Source: Nitrospirota bacterium (GTDB lineage Bacteria > Nitrospirota > Thermodesulfovibrionia > Thermodesulfovibrionales > Dissulfurispiraceae). From it: a DNA stretch of 8,454 bases. Numbering within the stretch: the stretch's first letter is position 1; each line of letters begins with the position of its first letter. The notes beneath the pieces are model-generated. The model was not told the DNA's origin and ran no database searches. It saw nothing but the letters and a program-made list of their open reading frames with translations. The stretch covers positions 1 to 8,454 of the forward strand of contig JACREW010000265.1 in NCBI GenBank assembly GCA_016212685.1, given 5' to 3'. This document shows, piece by piece, positions 1 to 5,951 of this stretch. The position numbers and the translations under genes were made by a program.

Positions 1-569
1 AGTTCGACGGTCAGCAGGCTCGAATGGCCTTCGTTCATATGATATTTCTTTATCTCGAAATCCAGTTCGTCGAGCATCCTGAAGCCGCCTATTCCCAGGA
101 CTATTTCCTGCTTGAGCCTGTAAGTTTGGTCGCCTCCGTACAGGTGGTGCGTAATTCCCCTGTCTTCAGGGGCATTTTCGGGGAAGTCCGTGTCGAGGAA
201 TATAATCGGCACCTTGCTGCCTCTCATGCTTTCTACAGCATAGAGCCATGCGCCGATCTGGACGTCCCTTCCCTCGATATTTACGATTACCCGTTCTTTA
301 AGAGGGGTCATGAAGTTGTTCGGATCCCACTCGTCCGGAAGTTCGGATTGTCTGCCGTAGATATCGAGTTCCTGCTTGAAATATCCTTTTTTCGTGAGGA
401 TGGTTACCGCCACCACCGGAAGGTTCAGGTCGGCTGTCGACTTAATGGTGTCACCCGCAAGGATCCCGAGCCCTCCGCTGTAGGTGAGCATATCGCTCCT
501 GACGCCGATTTCCATGGAAAAATAGGCTATCTTCGGCTCTTTAATGAATTCGCTTATGGGTGCAGGCAT
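1..569 (-). CDS. glgP: Alpha-glucan (glycogen/starch) phosphorylase, N-terminal part, runs off left edge
   Basis: Translating the minus strand from the ATG at 569-567 gives 189 complete codons open to the window edge. The product begins MPAPISEFIKEPKIAYFSME and carries the family blocks YSGGLGILAGD (residues 30-40), LPVVAVTILTKKGYFKQ (about 50-66) and HMNEGHSS (177-184). These match the short alpha-glucan phosphorylases of family GT35, which release glucose 1-phosphate from glycogen or maltodextrin in the cytoplasm. The catalytic C-terminal half, including the pyridoxal-phosphate lysine, is outside the window. The start codon lies inside the last 16 bases of mqnD, so translation is probably coupled. 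Only a weak purine stretch (CGGAAAA) precedes it. The start is supported because family members begin a few residues before IAYFSMEI. Family assignment is firm; exact substrate (glycogen or maltodextrin) cannot be told from this part. Confidence 0.92.
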   Translation of the reverse strand, partial: MPAPISEFIKEPKIAYFSMEIGVRSDMLTYSGGLGILAGDTIKSTADLNLPVVAVTILTKKGYFKQELDIYGRQSELPDEWDPNNFMTPLKERVIVNIEGRDVQIGAWLYAVESMRGSKVPIIFLDTDFPENAPEDRGITHHLYGGDQTYRLKQEIVLGIGGFRMLDELDFEIKKYHMNEGHSSLLTVE

Positions 570-1414
570 AAGTTTATTTTCCGCGCCTTTTTAAATAATT
601 CACGGAGCGCGTTTTCTCCTTCAGCGCCTATATCGATAGTATAATCGTTGACGTAGAGCGAAATGTGCTTCATTACCACATCCTCCGACAATTCCTGCGA
701 ATACTGCTTAATATAAGGCATAACCTCGTCTCTATGCAACATCGAATATTCTACACTCGCCCGTATGAGGGATTCAATGGTTTTAACGGCTGGCATGCCG
801 AGGGATTTTTTTGCGATTATGCCGCCGAGTGGAATGGGCAGCCCGGTCTCCTTTTCCCACCAGTCTCCAAGGTCTATAACCTTTTCAAGGCCGTAATCAG
901 GATAGGTGAAGCGGCTTTCATGTATTATCAAACCGGCATCTGCCTTGCCTTCGCTGACAGCGTTTATGATTTCGTAAAAAGGCATGGCAATAAAAGACAG
1001 TGATGAGTTTGTCGAAGACCCCTTTGGTCGAAGACCCCCTTGGGGGGAGGACAAATAAAGGTTTAATAAGAGAAATGCCGTTGTAAGCTCGCCGGGGATC
1101 GCTATTTTTAGGTTTTGAAATTTGAAATTTGAAATTTGAAATTTGAAATTTTTGTCGGCTACCAGCAGCGGCCCGCATCCCCTACCGAACGCGCCGCCCG
1201 AACGAAGGAAATTATAGTTGTCCTGGAGGTAGTAAAATGCGTGGCATGATATCTTTGTGACATCCAAAGCCTTTTTTATTGCAAGCCGATTTAATGTTTC
1301 CACATCTTCGATAACCGGGTTTATATCGATGCCTTTTACGTCTATTTTTTTATTGACGAGCGCATAAAAGATAAAAGTATCGTTAGGACACGGTGAAAAA
1401 CCGATGCTTATCAT
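554..1414 (-). CDS. mqnD: 1,4-dihydroxy-6-naphthoate synthase (futalosine pathway of menaquinone synthesis)
   Basis: A 286-residue protein that converts cyclic dehypoxanthinyl futalosine to 1,4-dihydroxy-6-naphthoate, the naphthalene core of menaquinone. Visible family blocks are IGFSPCPNDTF at the N-terminus (residues 4-14), GRGCGPLLV (77-85), IAIPGELTTA (104-113) and GLIIHESRFTYPDYG (161-175). His165 in the IHE motif corresponds to the histidine proposed as the catalytic base in the family. The protein is somewhat longer than the roughly 270 residues usual for MqnD. The excess maps to two low-complexity stretches, residues about 88-101 (coded by a TTTCAAA heptamer array) and about 122-138 (coded by a different repeat). 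Both fall between conserved blocks, and the frame stays open through them, so the enzyme is probably functional. No Shine-Dalgarno sequence precedes the ATG. No other menaquinone gene is in the window. Confidence 0.93.
   Translation of the reverse strand: MISIGFSPCPNDTFIFYALVNKKIDVKGIDINPVIEDVETLNRLAIKKALDVTKISCHAFYYLQDNYNFLRSGGAFGRGCGPLLVADKNFKFQISNFKFQNLKIAIPGELTTAFLLLNLYLSSPQGGLRPKGSSTNSSLSFIAMPFYEIINAVSEGKADAGLIIHESRFTYPDYGLEKVIDLGDWWEKETGLPIPLGGIIAKKSLGMPAVKTIESLIRASVEYSMLHRDEVMPYIKQYSQELSEDVVMKHISLYVNDYTIDIGAEGENALRELFKKARKINLCLHP
1008..1047. repeat. Direct repeat plus GC palindrome inside mqnD
   Basis: GTCGAAGACCCC occurs at 1011-1022 and again at 1027-1038, a 16-base period. The second copy runs into a palindrome of five C, TT and five G (1035-1046). 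The block codes for mqnD residues of about 122-138, a proline-, glycine- and serine-rich stretch lying between two conserved blocks where MqnD normally has a short loop. It looks like an inserted repeat that kept the frame. The sequence at its left end (TGAGTTTGTCGAAG, 1004-1017) resembles a short dispersed repeat that I recall from many bacterial genomes, but I cannot confirm this here. Confidence 0.65.
1114..1148. repeat. Heptamer tandem repeat (TTTGAAA x5) inside mqnD
   Basis: Five perfect copies of TTTGAAA on the plus strand, that is TTTCAAA on the coding strand, flanked by partial copies. Because 7 and 3 share no factor, three copies code for a seven-residue period (N-F-K-F-Q-I-S). It makes up most of mqnD residues 88-101, between the conserved GPLLV and IAIPGEL blocks. 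In this orientation the array has no stop codon in any frame. It belongs to the same AAAYYTC family as the arrays in pyrH and truA. Confidence 0.9.
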
Positions 1415-1437
1415 AATTTATAATTTTAGCATATAAT
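1408..1437 (+). promoter_or_regulatory. Candidate sigma-70 type promoter for cysK
   Basis: A perfect TATAAT lies at 1432-1437 with TTATCA (four of six matches to TTGACA) at 1408-1413 and an 18-base spacer. The predicted start near 1444 leaves a leader of about 25 bases before the cysK ATG, which carries GGGGAGGT at 1458-1465. The -35 box overlaps the first codons of the divergent mqnD, so the two promoters share this 54-base gap. Confidence 0.5.
1423..1431 (-). promoter_or_regulatory. Candidate extended -10 for mqnD, near-leaderless transcript
   Basis: On the minus strand TGCTAAAAT (1431 down to 1423) fits an extended -10 element, TG-N-TAAAAT. A start site about seven bases downstream would fall at 1415-1416, one or two bases before the mqnD ATG. 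No Shine-Dalgarno sequence is present, which agrees with a leaderless message. The -35 region is poor (TTATAA at best), so this rests mainly on the extended -10. Confidence 0.3.
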
Positions 1438-1468
1438 AGTTGGAAGTTATAACACGCGGGGAGGTAGC

Positions 1469-2398
1469 ATGAAGCTTCATGAAAATATTTTGGGCCTTAT
1501 CGGGAACACGCCTTTAGTCAGAATTAACAGGATGGCTTCTGAAAAGAGCGCTGAGATATGGGCTAAACTTGAGGGTTTTAATCCCGGCGGCTCCGTCAAA
1601 GACAGGATTGCGATTTCCATGATAGAGACGGCAGAAAAGGAAGGCAATCTTAAAAAAGGCGGGACTATTGTAGAGCCCACAAGCGGCAATACCGGCATCG
1701 GACTCGCAGTGGTGGCCGCTGTAAAAGGATATAGGCTTATCCTCACAATGCCGGAGACGATGTCTGTGGAAAGAAGGCAACTCCTTCAGGCATTTGGAGC
1801 CGAGCTTGTATTGACAGCCGGCGACAGGGGCATGATGGGCGCTGTGGAAAGGGCGGAAGAGATATTCAAAGAAAACCCCGATTTTTTTATGCCGCATCAG
1901 TTTGAGAATGAGGCAAATCCGGAAATTCACCGCCGCACGACCGCCGTTGAAATAATGAGCGCGCTCGGCGGCGCTCCTGACGTTTTTGTTGCAGGCGTTG
2001 GAACCGGCGGAACGATAACAGGCACTGGAGAAGTTTTGAAAGGGAAAAATCCGGACATATGGATAGCTGCCGTGGAGCCTGCGGCTTCTCCTATCCTGTC
2101 GGGAGGCGACCCGGGCAAGCATAAGATTGCGGGCATAGGCGCGGGCTTTTATCCGGGCGTTTTGAATACTAAAATCTACTACGAAGTAATCGCCGTAACC
2201 GATGAAGATGCGGCAGAGACTACGCGGCAGCTTGCTTTAAAGGAGGGAATACTTGCAGGCATATCGTCCGGCGCAGCCATGTGGGCTGCTTTGAAGGCGG
2301 CGGAGAAAATCGGCAAAGGTAAAAAGGTTGTTGTAGTACTGCCCGATAGGGGAGATAGGTATCTAAGCACCGGATTGTTTTTGCCTGAAGGGATATGA
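1469..2398 (+). CDS. cysK: Cysteine synthase A (O-acetylserine sulfhydrylase)
   Basis: A 309-residue pyridoxal-phosphate enzyme that makes L-cysteine from O-acetylserine and sulfide in the cytoplasm. The length is typical. Visible motifs in order: IGNTPLV (11-17); NPGGSVKDR (38-46), with Lys44 as the cofactor-binding lysine; the substrate loop PTSGNTGIG (70-78); MPETMSVERR (94-103), which is CysK-like rather than CysM-like; the phosphate-binding glycine loop GVGTGGTITG (176-185); GISSGAA (264-270), with the serine that contacts the pyridine nitrogen; and PDRGDRYLST (292-301). The ATG is preceded by GGGGAGGT with a short spacing. It has its own promoter candidate and a 141-base gap before rpsB, so it is probably a separate unit, although no clear terminator hairpin follows it. 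Confidence 0.96.
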   Translation: MKLHENILGLIGNTPLVRINRMASEKSAEIWAKLEGFNPGGSVKDRIAISMIETAEKEGNLKKGGTIVEPTSGNTGIGLAVVAAVKGYRLILTMPETMSVERRQLLQAFGAELVLTAGDRGMMGAVERAEEIFKENPDFFMPHQFENEANPEIHRRTTAVEIMSALGGAPDVFVAGVGTGGTITGTGEVLKGKNPDIWIAAVEPAASPILSGGDPGKHKIAGIGAGFYPGVLNTKIYYEVIAVTDEDAAETTRQLALKEGILAGISSGAAMWAALKAAEKIGKGKKVVVVLPDRGDRYLSTGLFLPEGI

Positions 2399-2539
2399 TT
2401 TTCTTGAACAGCTTGAAAAATAAAGGTCATTTGTGCTATTTTTATCAGCTAAAACGCACGCCTGAAAAGATTCCCGGATGGTCTCACTTTGTGAGTTGAA
2501 GGGGACAGGGCGGAGGAAAAAACCATAGGAGGAAGCAAA
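2399..2539 (+). promoter_or_regulatory. rpsB leader region with candidate promoter and stem-loop
   Basis: This 141-base gap is the largest non-coding stretch in the window. TTGAAA (2413-2418) and TATTTT (2437-2442) are 18 bases apart, and TGC just before the second box makes an extended -10, giving a plausible start near 2449 and a leader of about 90 bases. In the leader, CTCAC (2483-2487) and GTGAG (2491-2495) can form a five-base-pair hairpin with a TTT loop, and TCCC (2472-2475) could pair with GGGA (2502-2505) outside it. A strong AGGAGGA (2527-2533) serves rpsB. In other bacteria S2 represses its own message through the rpsB leader; this structure could have that role, but I do not recognise a known S2 leader motif. 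Confidence 0.4.
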
Positions 2540-3298
2540 ATGGGTGTTGTAACAATGAAGGAGTTGCTTGAGTCCGGCGTGCATTTCGGACATCAGGTAA
2601 AGCGGTGGAACCCGAAGATGAAAAAATATATCTTCGGCGAAAGGAACGGCATACATATCGTCGACCTTCAAAAGACATTGAAAGGGGTCGAGGAGGCATA
2701 TGAGTTCGTCAAGAATACGGCAGCCAAAGGCGCGCCGATTCTCTTTGTGGGCACAAAAAAACAGGCGCAGGATTCGGTTGCCGAAGAGGCGCGGAGGGCA
2801 GGCGCTTTCTATGTCAACAACAGGTGGCTAGGCGGTATGCTCACAAACTTCTTGACCGTTAGAAAGAGCATAGAGAGGTTTAAAAAGATCGAGACCATGA
2901 AGGAAGACGGCACGTATAATGTCTTGACCAAGAAAGAAGTCGCGCAGCTCGAAAAGGAGAGGACTAAGCTCGAAAAGAACCTTAGCGGGATAAAGGACAT
3001 GACCGCACTTCCCGGCGCTATTTTTGTGATAGACCCCAAGAAAGAAAAGATTGCCGTTGCAGAGGCAAGAAGGCTTTCAGTCCCCTTGGTCGGAGTTGTG
3101 GATAGCAATTGCGATCCCGATGATGTCGATTATGTCATACCGGGGAATGACGATGCAATAAGGGCCATTAAACTTTTATCATCCAAGATGGCGGATGCAG
3201 TGCTTGAGGGCAGGGGAACGCTCGCTAAGATTGCGGAAGACGAGACGGAAAAGGCAGGGATAGAAGAAAAAATAGCGCAGGAGGAGATCGCAGAATGA
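2540..3298 (+). CDS. rpsB: 30S ribosomal protein S2
   Basis: A 252-residue S2 protein of the small ribosomal subunit, which binds late in 30S assembly with S1. Conserved blocks are MKELLESGVHFGHQ (6-19), RWNPKM (22-27), VGTKKQAQ (70-77), NNRWLGGMLTNF (93-104), LPGAIFVIDP (mid-protein) and SNCDPDDVDYVIPGNDDAIR in the C-terminal half. The tail is short and acidic (glutamate-rich). The ATG follows AGGAGGA with a six-base spacing, and MGVVTMKELLESG matches the usual family start. Its stop overlaps the tsf start (ATGA), so it heads the rpsB-tsf-pyrH-frr operon. Confidence 0.97.
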   Translation: MGVVTMKELLESGVHFGHQVKRWNPKMKKYIFGERNGIHIVDLQKTLKGVEEAYEFVKNTAAKGAPILFVGTKKQAQDSVAEEARRAGAFYVNNRWLGGMLTNFLTVRKSIERFKKIETMKEDGTYNVLTKKEVAQLEKERTKLEKNLSGIKDMTALPGAIFVIDPKKEKIAVAEARRLSVPLVGVVDSNCDPDDVDYVIPGNDDAIRAIKLLSSKMADAVLEGRGTLAKIAEDETEKAGIEEKIAQEEIAE

Positions 3299-3915
3299 CG
3301 GTTACGGCAGATAAAGTAAAGGAACTGCGCGAAAAGACAGGCGCGGGAATGATGGATTGTAAGAAGGCGCTTTCTGAAAGCGGCGGCGACATGGAGAAGG
3401 CCGTAGACCTGTTGAGGCAGAAGGGGCTTGCTACTGCCTCAAAGAAGGCGAGCAGGGCCGCATCCGAAGGACTGATAGGCTCTTATATACACATGGACAA
3501 ACTCGGCGTGCTTGTAGAGATAAACTGCGAAACGGACTTCGTTGCAAAAACCGACGACTTCAGGGAACTGGTCAAGGATATAGCAATGCACATAGCGGCG
3601 GCAAACCCGACTTATGTATCGAGGGAGGAAGTGACTGCCGATATGATAGAGAGGGAAAAAGAGATTTACAGGGCTCAGGTCACGAATAAGCCGCCTCAGG
3701 TGGTCGAAAAGATTATCGAGGGCAAGCTCGACAAGTTTTTCGGCGATACATGCCTTTTAGATCAGGTTTTCATAAAAGACCCCGAAGGCAAGCAGAAGAT
3801 AAAGGATTTGATAACCGAAAAGATCGCAAAGTTGGGCGAAAATATAGTCCTTAGGAGATTTGCACGTTTCCAGCTTGGAGAAGGACTGGAGAAAAGCGCA
3901 GCCTGTGAAAGCTGA
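3295..3915 (+). CDS. tsf: Translation elongation factor Ts
   Basis: A 206-residue nucleotide-exchange factor that removes GDP from EF-Tu. The N-terminal UBA-like domain carries KELREKTGAGMMDCKKAL (9-26), and the core carries INCETDFVAKT (76-86) with the TDFV motif that contacts EF-Tu. The C-terminus has RRFARFQLGEG. At about 200 residues it is the short form with one core subdomain, as in Thermus, rather than the roughly 280-residue E. coli form. The ATG overlaps the rpsB stop by four bases, and AGGAGGAG (3279-3286) inside the rpsB end is its ribosome binding site. Confidence 0.97.
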   Translation: MTVTADKVKELREKTGAGMMDCKKALSESGGDMEKAVDLLRQKGLATASKKASRAASEGLIGSYIHMDKLGVLVEINCETDFVAKTDDFRELVKDIAMHIAAANPTYVSREEVTADMIEREKEIYRAQVTNKPPQVVEKIIEGKLDKFFGDTCLLDQVFIKDPEGKQKIKDLITEKIAKLGENIVLRRFARFQLGEGLEKSAACES

Positions 3916-3916
3916 T

Positions 3917-4660
3917 ATGAAAAGAGAGTCAAACCTCAAACCTCAAACCTCAAACCTCAAATACAAAAGGGTTCTCCTGAAGCTCAGCGGAGAAGCGCTT
4001 ATGGGCGACAGGGGATACGGCATAGATCCTGCCACTGTAGAGTATATGGCTGCCGAGGTCGGAAAGATAGTAAAGATGGGAGTTCAGGTTGCTATCGTCA
4101 TCGGGGGCGGCAATATTTTCAGGGGCGTAGAGGCTTCGGTAAAGGGCATGGAAAGGGCCTCTGCCGACTATATGGGAATGCTCGCGACGGTTATAAACGC
4201 CCTTGCCCTTCAGAATGCTCTGGAGAGAATCGATTTGCAGACAAGGGTGCAATCGGCAATAGAGATGAGGGAGCTGGCTGAGACTTATATCAGAAGAAAG
4301 GCCATTCGGCATCTCGAAAAAGGCAGGATAGTTATATTTGCCGCGGGCACCGGCAACCCTTATTTCACCACCGATACCGCCGCAGCCCTCCGCGCTATGG
4401 AAATAGGGGCCGATGTCATATGCAAGGGCACTAAAGTGGACGGTATTTATACCGCAGACCCGATGAAAGATCCTGCCGCAAAAAAGTTCGATACGATTTC
4501 ATATATGGATGTCATAAAGCATAACCTCAAGGTTATGGATTCAACGGCGATAACGCTTTGCATGGACAACAACCTCCCGATAGTTGTATTTAACATAAAA
4601 AAAGCAGATAATATTAAGAACCTTATAATGGGCAGGAAGATCGGCACAAGAGTGGGGTAA
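3917..4660 (+). CDS. pyrH: UMP kinase, with a heptamer-repeat N-terminus
   Basis: A hexameric amino-acid-kinase-family enzyme that phosphorylates UMP to UDP, the step feeding all pyrimidine nucleotides. From the ATG at 3917 it has 247 residues, with KLSGEAL (22-28), IGGGNIFRG (62-70), GTGNPYFTTD (144-153) and KGTKVDGIYTADP (170-182). This start lies one base after the tsf stop, and I prefer it to a TTG at 3860, which would add 19 residues coded inside tsf. No good Shine-Dalgarno sequence sits at the usual distance, so translation probably depends on termination of tsf. Residues 5-15 (SNLKPQTSNLK) are coded by four copies of AAACCTC and replace the usual two- or three-residue lead-in to the first beta-strand (YKRVLLKLSGE). 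Confidence 0.94.
   Translation: MKRESNLKPQTSNLKYKRVLLKLSGEALMGDRGYGIDPATVEYMAAEVGKIVKMGVQVAIVIGGGNIFRGVEASVKGMERASADYMGMLATVINALALQNALERIDLQTRVQSAIEMRELAETYIRRKAIRHLEKGRIVIFAAGTGNPYFTTDTAAALRAMEIGADVICKGTKVDGIYTADPMKDPAAKKFDTISYMDVIKHNLKVMDSTAITLCMDNNLPIVVFNIKKADNIKNLIMGRKIGTRVG
3931..3961. repeat. Heptamer tandem repeat (AAACCTC x4) at the start of pyrH
   Basis: Four perfect copies of AAACCTC (3931-3958) followed by AAA. The array begins five codons into pyrH and codes for an S-N-L-K-P-Q-T pattern with a seven-residue period, in the same reading phase as the mqnD array (N-F-K-F-Q-I-S). It differs from the mqnD unit only by TT to CC. Confidence 0.9.
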
Positions 4661-4664
4661 GCGC

Positions 4665-5219
4665 ATGCAGGAGTTCAAGAAGAAGGCTTCGGACAGGATG
4701 AACGTAGCCGTAGACGCCTTGAAAAAAGATTTCGCCTCTTTAAGGACAGGCAGGGCGTCGCTTGCTTTGCTTGACGGCATATCAGTGGATTATTACGGCA
4801 CTCAGACCCCGGTTAATCAGGTCGCAACGCTCGGCATACCCGATCCCCGGCAGATAACCATCCAGCCGTGGGAGCAGAAAATAATTTCCGAAATAGAAAA
4901 GGCCATTCTTAAGTCAGGCCTCGGCCTGACCCCTTCTAACGATGGAAAAACAATCAGGCTTAATATACCGGCCCTTACCGAAGAACGGAGAAAGGAACTG
5001 GTGAAGGTTGCAAAAAAGAGGGCGGAAGAGGCGCGTGTTGCCGTCAGGAATATCAGGAGGGACATAAACGAAGAGGTAAAAAAGGCCGAGAAGGAGCAGC
5101 GCCTGAGCGAAGACGACGTGAAAAAGCTGCATGAGGAGATACAGAAAATTACCGATTCATATATATCCAGGGTTGAAGAAGTCCTTCAGCATAAAGAGAA
5201 AGAGATAATGGAGGTATAA
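4665..5219 (+). CDS. frr: Ribosome recycling factor
   Basis: A 184-residue protein that, with EF-G, splits the post-termination ribosome; the family is close to 185 residues. Visible features are LRTGRASLALLDGI (26-39), the head-domain stretch DYYGTQTPVNQVATLGIPD (42-60), the LTPSNDGKTIRLNIPALTEERR region, and a long charged three-helix stem to the C-terminus. The ATG lies four bases after the pyrH stop, and a GTGGGG run ahead of it acts as a weak ribosome binding site. Together with tsf and pyrH this is the classic conserved order. The coding sequence contains a perfect inverted repeat at 4913-4930. Confidence 0.97.
   Translation: MQEFKKKASDRMNVAVDALKKDFASLRTGRASLALLDGISVDYYGTQTPVNQVATLGIPDPRQITIQPWEQKIISEIEKAILKSGLGLTPSNDGKTIRLNIPALTEERRKELVKVAKKRAEEARVAVRNIRRDINEEVKKAEKEQRLSEDDVKKLHEEIQKITDSYISRVEEVLQHKEKEIMEV
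4913..4930. repeat. Perfect inverted repeat within frr
   Basis: GTCAGGCC at 4913-4920 and its exact reverse complement GGCCTGAC at 4923-4930 are separated by only TC, so the message could form a stem of seven or eight base pairs. It codes for the conserved K-S-G-L-G-L-T-P segment, so the protein itself is not disturbed. Confidence 0.7.
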
Positions 5220-5252
5220 TTCAAGTTCTGGAGTATTGAAATAATGGAGGTA
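5205..5252. repeat. 12-base direct repeat duplicating a ribosome binding site
   Basis: ATAATGGAGGTA occurs at 5205-5216, where it codes for the last residues of Frr and overlaps its stop, and again at 5241-5252, where GGAGGT is the ribosome binding site of the 46-residue gene. The two copies are 36 bases apart. This may be a small local duplication. Confidence 0.6.
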
Positions 5253-5257
5253 AGAAT

Positions 5258-5398
5258 ATGGCGACAAGCAGCAATTTTATGGTAAAGGTAACGGATGCGA
5301 AACTCATGGATGTTCAGAAGGCGCTCGAACAGGCGGGCATTAAGGTTCGGAGTATTATAGAGGTGTTTAAGGAAGAAATCGGCGCGGAGGAGAAATAA
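5258..5398 (+). CDS. Small protein of 46 residues between frr and the DksA-like gene
   Basis: The ATG at 5258 opens a 46-residue frame ending in TAA at 5396-5398. A strong GGAGGT (5246-5251) lies six bases upstream. The stop overlaps the next start by one base (TAATG), so it sits in the operon like a real coupled gene. The protein starts MATSSNFMVKVTDAKLMDVQ, and the rest is KALEQAGIKVRSIIEVFKEE followed by an acidic tail. The pattern suggests strand (FMVKV), helix (DAKLMDVQKALEQAG), strand (KVRSIIEVF), an alpha-beta half-fold. It has no signal peptide, membrane segment or cysteine. I do not recognise the family and assign no function; its placement suggests a partner of translation or of the zinc-finger protein. 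Confidence 0.72.
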   Translation: MATSSNFMVKVTDAKLMDVQKALEQAGIKVRSIIEVFKEEIGAEEK

Positions 5399-5949
5399 TG
5401 CCTACAAAGACAAAAAAAATAGAGGTCAAGTCAAAGCCTAAAACTGCGTCGAAACAGAAGCCGAAGGTAAAACCCAAGGCTAAGATAAAAGCAAAGAAGG
5501 CATCGATACCGGCTGTAAAGCCTAAATCTAAAGCCCAACAGAAACAGAAAAAATCCATTGTCGAGAGCGAAAAGGACAGGAATGAAAGGCTGAGAAAACT
5601 GCTCGTACAGAAAAGGGAAGACATAGTAAGAGAAGCGAAGTCGGAGATTAAAAAGTTCAAGTCCGGTGAAAAGAAACAACTTGTCGAGACCGTTATGGAT
5701 GACGGCGATCTTTCCGTTGTCGATCTCTCGGAGGATATAAGCCTGAAACAGTTGAGCACGCACAGAGAAACGCTTATTAAGATAGACGCCGCCCTCCGGA
5801 AGCTCGTGGAAGGCACGTATGGCGCATGTGAAGACTGCGGCGATGACATAAGCGAACAGCGTTTGAATATTATGCCCTTTGCCATCTACTGCAGGGACTG
5901 TCAGGAGAGAAAGGAATTAATGGAAAAGATAGAAAGGGAAGAGGGATAG
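5398..5949 (+). CDS. TraR/DksA-family zinc-finger protein with lysine-rich N-terminal tail
   Basis: A 183-residue protein in two parts. Residues 1-52 form a basic tail with 21 lysines and repeated K-P-K and K-A-K steps, resembling histone H1-like tails. Residues about 55-183 match the TraR/DksA family: a helical hairpin with an acidic turn (D101, D102, D104, D109, D113), LIKIDAALRKLVEGTYGACE, and a four-cysteine zinc finger (C144, C147, C165, C168; spacing 2-17-2) followed by a C-terminal helix. DksA-type proteins enter the RNA polymerase secondary channel and tune transcription with ppGpp. The canonical D-x-x-D-x-A tip is not clearly present, so activity like E. coli DksA is not assured. The basic tail suggests nucleic-acid binding. 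Ribosome binding site GGAGG is at 5386-5390. It is the last gene of the operon. Confidence 0.87.
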   Translation: MPTKTKKIEVKSKPKTASKQKPKVKPKAKIKAKKASIPAVKPKSKAQQKQKKSIVESEKDRNERLRKLLVQKREDIVREAKSEIKKFKSGEKKQLVETVMDDGDLSVVDLSEDISLKQLSTHRETLIKIDAALRKLVEGTYGACEDCGDDISEQRLNIMPFAIYCRDCQERKELMEKIEREEG

Positions 5950-5951
5950 TC

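Noticed and set aside
24..644. Plus-strand open frame of 206 residues
   Set aside because: It is antisense to the clear alpha-glucan phosphorylase and the end of mqnD, and its product has no recognisable motif. The minus-strand frame carries the conserved blocks.
1114..1148. Possible CRISPR array or origin iterons
   Set aside because: The units are seven bases with no spacers, and the array lies in the mqnD coding frame. There are no cas, dnaA or rep genes nearby.
1514..2122. Minus-strand open frame of 202 residues
   Set aside because: It lies fully antisense to cysK, which has every family motif. The product has no recognisable domain and no ribosome binding site.
2396..2440. Terminator after cysK
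   Set aside because: TTCTTGAA and GCTTGAAAAA look loosely symmetric, but there is no GC-rich stem followed by a T-run.
3860..3916. Upstream TTG start for pyrH
   Set aside because: It would add 19 residues coded inside tsf. The ATG at 3917 directly follows the tsf stop and fits the usual PyrH length better.
5367..5885. Minus-strand open frame of 172 residues rich in Phe, Leu and Ser that looks like a membrane protein
   Set aside because: It is the reverse complement of the lysine-rich DksA-like gene; lysine codons (AAA/AAG) read backward give Phe and Leu, which mimics membrane segments.
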